A model generated the notes under the pieces. It did no database searches, had not been told where the DNA came from, and was given only the letters and a program-made list of their open reading frames with translations. From Epichloe hybrida (lineage: Eukaryota > Ascomycota > Sordariomycetes > Hypocreales > Clavicipitaceae): 64,000 nt of DNA. Positions 57,941 to 64,000 of this stretch are shown piece by piece (within the stretch, counting starts at the first letter, position 1; the number at the start of each line of letters is the position of its first letter). The position numbers and the translations under genes are program-made. Location: the NCBI GenBank assembly GCA_019022495.1, contig JAFEKR010000023.1, positions 124,001 to 188,000 on the forward strand, given 5' to 3'.

Positions 57941-60900
57941 CTCTAGGTAGAATTTTTAGGTAACTAATAATATTAAACCTTTACTATAGTGACATTATTC
58001 CTTAGTTTTTGTGATTTATTTATGACTTACTATGCTTTCTCCTTGTTTTGCTTTAATAGAAGGCCTAAATTATACGTTAAGTGCCTTCTATATCTTCTGC
58101 TACTACCTATTAATTATATTTGCTTAGCTAACCCTTCTATTTCACTAGGTATTTATTGCCTTTATAAGTCTTCCTATAATTCTTAACTTCTTTAACTTTG
58201 AATTTATTATCTTTATCTTTAAGGTCTAGTATTAGTATTTCTTTATCTGTAGTGTCTTTCTAGTAATTCTATAGCTCTAATAGACTAATGTAGAACACGT
58301 TATGTAGTTAACTGTACTTATTAGGTAGCGCTAGTTAGTACGCTTATTTGCCTATAGCGTTAAGTATCTAAAATAGCCTAATAAATCTAGGGGTTAGCTT
58401 TTGTTTCGCGTCCTTAAGTCTAATGTTCTTTGCTAATAGTAGTACTAAGTCTCCTCTTTTTAAGGTTAATAGCTAGTGTTATTAGTTGTAATACTTTGCC
58501 TATGCTTTAGTAGCTCTTGCCTAGTTATATGCTAGTTTCTCCCTAACCTTATGTAGCTTTTATATGCGTATGTAGGCTTCTAGGACCTCCCCCTCCCTGC
58601 TCTTATCCTTAAGAGCTAGATAAAACTTAGGCAAATAGCCTATAAGAGTGTAGTTAGGGGAGTAACCTATTATCCTGTTAATAGTATTATTATATGTAAA
58701 TTAAGCTATTAGGAGTAGCTTTGGCTATAGCTATTAGTTTTCTTTAATAAAGCATTATAGGTAATGTTTAAGCACTTAGTTTGTTCTCTTTATTTGCCTA
58801 TTAGTTTAGGGGTGAAATACTATTAAAAGCCTACGCTTTACGCATAATAGGTAACATACGTCTAACTAGAATTAGCTTGTAAATACTAATCCTCTGTTAG
58901 ATATAATGCCCTCTAGCGCCCTAAATCGAAGCTTGATCTCCTTATGGAATAGCTCTGCTAATTTAGCCGCGTTAATTATAGTCTATACGGGGAGGAAGAT
59001 AGAGTACTTAGTAAATTAGTCTATAATTACTAGGATTACGTTAGTTTCTTAGTTACCTAGCTATACTAGTGGTAATCCCGTGACAAAATCTATTAAGATC
59101 TCTGCCTATAGTTGCCTTAGTATTAGCAGCGATTTAAGGCTTCTATATAGGTGGTGCCTCCTAGCTACCACGTGCTAGTATACTCTGTAGCTAGACACAT
59201 AGTCTAAAATAGCTTTACTTATTACTAGCCACTAATAGTGATATTTTAGTAGTTTAAGAGTGTGTTTAGTCCTAAAGTAACTTACTAACAGATTATTATA
59301 GTGTAGCTATAGAAGCTCCTATTATAAGATAGGCTCCTACGGAATAACTACCTAGTCTTTGTATATTAGGAGGCCCCTTGCGCTATATGACTATAGACTA
59401 GCTTTTCCCCTCCCTTTTACTTAGGAGTTAACCTTACCTCCGTGCTTTTGTAAATCTAGATCTTAGTCCTATGCCTTCTATAGTAGTTACGCTAATAGTT
59501 TATTCGCCGTGGATTAGTAGGGATTTAGTAATATAATAGCCCCCTAAATTACTTATACTATACTAATATCTTAAATATATACTACCTTCTCCTTAAAATT
59601 ACCCTTATTTAGCTAACCTATCACTAAATCTACAGTGGCTAACTAGCCTTCCACCTAGGCTACTCTTACCTTAGTAGGTTCTAAGACTAGCGTTATACTA
59701 TAACTTCTTTAATATATTAGTACTTCTTCTTCTACTATAAAGATATCTACTATTTTCCTTTAAAGCTCTAGTAGGAGCGCCCTATTTAATATAGGTTTGC
59801 CCTTATAATCAGACCTTCTTAATAGTGTGTCCGCGGGGTTGCTCTTCCCTAGTTTATGCTTAATTATAAAATAGAAAGGGCAGAGGAATATACACTATTA
59901 TACCTATCTTCTATTTAGCTTCTACTACCTTATAAAGGTCTATAGGTTATAATAGTCTAATAGGACCTCTATAAGTATCTCTATGCCTTTAATATAATAT
60001 TGCCAGTGTTTAAATAACTTTACTATAGCAAGCAACTCTTAATTAGCTATGCTGTAGTTACGTTTAGTGTCTATAAACTTCCTTAACTAAAAGGCCACTA
60101 GATACTAATAGCCCTTATTATCTTACTAAGATAGGATTCCTGCTATTACAAAAATCAAGGCATTTGTCTTAATACACACTACTTAACTTGGGTTATAGTG
60201 TTAGAGTAAAGGCGCTTACTAAAAGGTATCTTTTAGCTAGTTAAACGCTAACCGCTCCTTTTCTCTAAATATGAACCTCCTAGTCTAGATACTATTTTAA
60301 CTGCCCTTTATTAGTATATAAAGAGGTGTTATAATCCTAGAGTATTTATAAATAAACTATTAATAGAAGTTACAGAACCTAAGGAATAACTATATATCCT
60401 TAAAACTTATTAGCTCCCTCTATTCTCTAATTATATTAACCTAGCAAGTATCTATTAATATCCTATTAATAAAGAGGATAAATCCTAGGAATTCTACTAA
60501 TTCTTTATAGAAAGAGCACTTAGAGGGTTTTGTATATAACTCCGCTAACCTTATGCGTTTAAGAACTTACTTAATATATTTAGTATACTCCTCCTTTATC
60601 TTAGAGAAAATTAAGATATTATCTAAATACACTATATAAATAGTGTTAACTAGCCTATGTAGCACCTTATAGATATAACTCTAGAAAGTAGCTAGGGCAT
60701 TTGTTAACCTAAAAGGCATTATAAGGTACTTATAGTGCCTATAACACATGCGAAAAGCTATCTTCTACTTATTACCCTCTTTAATACAAATTCAGTAGTA
60801 CATATCCTTAATATTAATCTTAGAAAAGAAATAGGCCCCTTAGTATTAATTAAGGATCTCTAAAATTAAGGGGAGAGCATAGCAATTCTTTTACGTTACC

Positions 60901-62899
60901 TTATTAAGCCCTTAATAGTTAACGCATAGCTAGAGCGTTTTATTCTTTTTTAGTATAAATAGAATAGGCACGCCCGCTAGGCTCTTTAAGGGTCTTATCT
61001 AGCCTTTCTTTAGGTTATTATTAATATATTCCTAGAGCTCTCTAAGCTTACTTTAGGAGAGAGAATAGATTAGTCTATACAGGGGTGTAGCTCCTAGTAC
61101 AAGATTAATTACATAGTTAGTTAACTTCTTTAATAGGAGGCTTCCTGCCTTATCTAATGTAAATATATCTTTAAACTTATATAGTTTCTCTAGGATATCT
61201 TTAATAGTTCTATATGCTCTTGCCTCTTCTTTATCTTTAAGAGGGATAAACTTATCCTCTAACACACCTATGATAGCATATATAATTATCTTATTACGCA
61301 TTACCTTTACGAACTTATAGGGAGTTAGTAGTAAAAAGGCTACCTTTCTCTTTTTAAACCACTATTCTTACAAGTATAAGCAGAGATATACATATTCTTC
61401 CGCAAGTATATGCATTCTAATTAATATAAGGCTTCCCTCTGCTCTTAGGTCCCTATTAATAGCTATGTATAGTAACTTAAGATCTTTCTCTTTGCCCTAT
61501 AAATCTTTAATTATAATAGGCACCTTATAAACACTATATTAGGGGACTATTAGAGCCCTTACTACCTTTAAGATAGGTGCTATAGCCTTAGCCTAATTAA
61601 GCTTATAAGTCTATGCGAATTAGGCGCTTATAATATTAATCTTAGCGTAACTATTAAGATCCGCTACTATTTTAATATCTTTATGCCTGTGAATAGTAAC
61701 TAGTATATAGAATTAGCGTCCTACTAGTACCCTAGTGTCTAAGGTAGAGGTAAGGGCTTTTACTTCTGCCTCTAGGAGTTTTCCTAACCCTCTTGCTAGT
61801 CTTTCCTTAGCTTATTATAATTATAGATAAGGTGCTTTATACTACTATAATTAAAGCACTATTTTTTTCCTTATAGTCTATTATTATTTAGGTAGGTAGC
61901 TAGGGTCTTTTCCTTATCTTATCCTTATCTCTTTAGTCCTGATTTAGCTAATGCCCTCGTAGGGAGTTGTGTCTTTGGTGTTAAGCTGCCTTATATAGCC
62001 CTTTCTCTTTTAAATTATTTAGCTTTCGCTTATTCTTTAATATTACCTCCTAGAATCGCTAGGCAAGTTATATAACATCTTCTTATGTTAGACTAGTAAT
62101 GTCTATGTGTAAGTTAATATAATCTTATAAGTTAGGAAGTAATTTTGTAAAGAATGTAAGAGCATAGGTCTTTTCTAGAGCTTATTCTAGGTGTTTCTCT
62201 AGCGAATCTAAGTAAATACTAAACTTAATAGGACTCTAGCCCTTCTTTTACTTTACGTTTTCTAGCTGCGTGGCTATTTGTATATTGTGACTTGCGGAGT
62301 CTTTAAGCAACGTAAGGGTCTAGTCTTGGAACTTGTCCTAGTTATCCTTAGGATAATCCTAGCTATTAGCTAGTTGTTCTTCAATGTATTAGTCCTATCT
62401 AGCCTGATAGTTTGTATGTATGTAGTTAAGTGTAAAGAGGATCTTTTGGTTATCCTAGTAATACTTTTTCTTTGCCCCCTTAAAGGTATAGTTAAGGTTA
62501 TTAAGCTATATCTTATGCTTCTATAGGTTTATAAGGTATTAGAGTTCTATAATGTTTTAGACCTTAACTTCTTAGCTACTAAGGCTTAAGGATAAACTAT
62601 CCTTTTAGCCCCTTTTTACTAGTCCTCTATAAGATTATATTAAGTTAGTAAGCTTTTTTTCTTAATCTTATAATTCCTTAAGTTACTTAAGCTAGGTAAT
62701 TCACTCCCTAACCACTGCCTCTTCTACCTCTATAGTAAAGGGTATAGCTTTAGATAAGGTTATAAAATATAGCATATCCCTAGCTATAGTGTTACTATTA
62801 TCTAGCTAATCCTAAGTAATATATAGTATAGTTCTAGTGGATTAGGTTGTTCTCCCCCTTATATTACTCTTAGGTAGCTAGTAGGAGAAGCTTTAGAAT

Positions 62900-63090
62900 T
62901 ATAAGAATAAAGGGATAGCTAGGCAAGAGGTATAGGGGCGCTTGTATATTAACTAAAGCTTGCTAGGTCTAAGTGTGTTATGCGTGTGAGTCACTGACTT
63001 ATAGCTAGTGGCTTGCTAGTGTTACGTGGACCTAGCCCTACAGCGTGGTGCGCTAGCGGGGTGCACCCGTGTTGTGAGTGGGGCCTCACA
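62900..63090 (-). repeat. Gypsy element, 5' LTR
   Basis: 191 bp, same length as its partner. The outer half (toward 63090) keeps CpG sites and GC-rich sequence; the inner end is transition-mutated (TATAAG where the partner's outer end has TGTGAG). Confidence 0.88.
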
Positions 63091-63134
63091 CTAGGGTTAT
63101 ATATAATATTATAACTTTATAATAATACTATTAT

Positions 63135-64000
63135 TGTTAATTCCTTCGGATCTTCATTGGTTCAATCGTGGCCAAAGACTAGACCGAATTATGGGTCTGG
63201 CATAATGTATGCGATGCGATTGGCTGCATTAATTCGCCACCCTCTCTTTTACCCTATATACAGGTTTTGCTTACTTTCCTAGTATCTAGACTTTCCCTCT
63301 TTTCTTTCTCTTTCCTTCCTAGCTAATTTAATTAACTATTATTAACTTTAATTATATAGGATTACCCTTTTACTTACGCAAGACCTTAGTGTAACTAACA
63401 CTAATTAGTAGTTAACTTTATAACTATAGATAAGCTAGGTATTATAAGAAGAGATATTTTTATAAACGCTACTACTACTACCCCTTGTTATACTATAACG
63501 ATTATTATAGTAAAGAGGCATAACTACATAAGTATGCTAAAGGAAAAGACTAGAATCCTAGTTATAGGCTTGTTAGGCTTCTAAGGAATTAATTTATTAA
63601 CCCTTAGGCTAAGGGATATAACTTTATTATATTTATCTAGGATATTACTATTAATTATTGATTTTATTATCTATTATAAGAAAACTAACTAACTAACCGA
63701 ATCTATTGCCACGAGGCATTTATTTTAAACCTAATGTTAAATAACCTTAGCTAAGCTAGCTAATATACCTATAAATTCCCTTTAATATATTACCTTCTAA
63801 TCAGAGCTTTGTACTACACTACACTACATCTTGTAGTATTTGTAGTGTAGTGTAGTATACTACACTACACTACATACTACACTACACTACATACTACACT
63901 ACAATGAAATTTTTCTACTACATGTAGTATTTGTAGTATTTTGTAGTATTTGTAGTATTTTGAATTTTTTAATAATATAATAGCTTATACTAGCTTATAC
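63135..64000 (+). mobile_element. Second Copia family, 5' LTR and start of interior (runs off window)
   Basis: LTR 63135-63400 (266 bp, TGTTAATTCC...CTAACA) corresponds to the inverted LTR at 54438-54696. It is followed by CTAATTAGTAGTTA, the same sequence that follows the first Copia element's 5' LTR, probably the altered primer-binding site. The first 125 bases of the LTR are barely mutated; the rest and the interior are RIP-mutated. The palindrome-rich stretch at 63802-63960 may be a later insertion. The element continues past the window. Confidence 0.7.
63802..63960. repeat. Palindrome-rich segment with CAGAG start (locus 2)
   Basis: CTAATCAGAGCTTTGTA is followed by repeated TACACTAC and TGTAGTATT units. 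Positions 63841-63874 form a perfect 34-base palindrome able to extrude a cruciform. The layout parallels 56207-56380 although the repeat unit differs. Confidence 0.45.

Larger units (their letters stand above)
56532..63090 (-). mobile_element. Gypsy chromovirus, complete but RIP-killed
   Basis: Minus-strand element of 6,559 bp. The 5' LTR is 62900-63090 and the 3' LTR 56532-56722, both 191 bp, ending TGTGAG...CTCACA. A 5-bp duplication CTAGG (plus strand, 56527-56531 and 63091-63095) flanks it. Minus-strand translation shows the RT (MPFRLTNALATFQ, then IVYLDNILIFSKIKEEY near 60600) preceded by the entry segment near 61060-61300 (FTLDKAGSLLLKKL). Integrase follows with DFVTGLPLV and SNRGLVF near 58900-59100. 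A C-terminal chromodomain lies near 58070-58180 (KYLVK-stop-KG, SKYN, AEDIEGT). RT before integrase plus a chromodomain makes this a chromovirus of Ty3/Gypsy. All frames carry stops. A further coding-like region on the other strand lies at 56960-57940. Confidence 0.88.

Noticed and set aside
57989..58186. 65-codon plus-strand open frame
   Set aside because: It is antisense to the Gypsy chromodomain region, which explains the sequence better.
63160..63180. GGTTCAATC-like T-loop suggesting a tRNA gene
   Set aside because: No acceptor stem, D-arm or anticodon arm can be folded around it; it lies in a Copia LTR.

Overview
The window is nuclear DNA of a filamentous ascomycete, most likely a Sordariomycete and probably Hypocreales. 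Supporting signs are short GT-AG introns (56-170 nt) with CTAAC/CTGAC-type branch sites, fungal-only genes (elongation factor 3, MIC19, ERF2, RSM22) and a repeat block carrying the C-to-T/G-to-A signature of repeat-induced point mutation (RIP). I could not settle genus or species.

The window has two compartments. Positions 1 to about 41,150 are gene-rich and GC-balanced, with 15 complete protein genes rebuilt here exon by exon. In order they are: a family-2 glycosyltransferase (+), elongation factor 3 (-), the Ras palmitoyltransferase ERF2 (-), a small mitochondrial membrane protein (+), phosphoserine phosphatase (-), PAPS reductase (+), TYW3 (+), MIC19 (-), a ferric reductase (+), a siroheme synthase/uroporphyrinogen-III methyltransferase (-), mitochondrial RSM22 (-), a membrane-anchored thioredoxin (-), a SPOUT RNA methyltransferase (+), lipoyl synthase (-), cytosolic tyrosyl-tRNA synthetase (-) and an acyl-CoA synthetase/fatty-acid transporter (+), 16 counting all. 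Most are housekeeping genes. Sulfur metabolism recurs: serine supply, PAPS reduction, siroheme for sulfite reductase and lipoate synthesis lie within about 22 kb. A 270-bp MITE with perfect 31-bp inverted repeats sits upstream of elongation factor 3.

From about 41,160 to the end the DNA is very AT-rich, lacks intact genes and is a nest of dead transposons. A Copia-type LTR element (41,348-54,316, 5-bp target duplication, 296-bp LTRs) was split inside its integrase by a Tad-like LINE (44,912-51,490, 14-bp target duplication). To its right lie an inverted remnant of a second Copia family (54,438 to about 55,400), a complete minus-strand chromodomain Gypsy element (56,532-63,090, 191-bp LTRs, 5-bp target duplication) and the 5' end of another copy of the second Copia family (63,135 to the window end).

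The most interesting signals are in this block. Every LTR pair shows a mirrored RIP gradient, with outer edges spared and inner edges mutated. All three readable reverse transcriptases have their catalytic aspartates changed to asparagine. The Gypsy element carries a degenerate extra coding region on the opposite strand between pol and its 3' LTR. Two loci share a CAGAG-type start followed by long perfect or near-perfect palindromes. I saw no tRNA, rRNA or CRISPR array.
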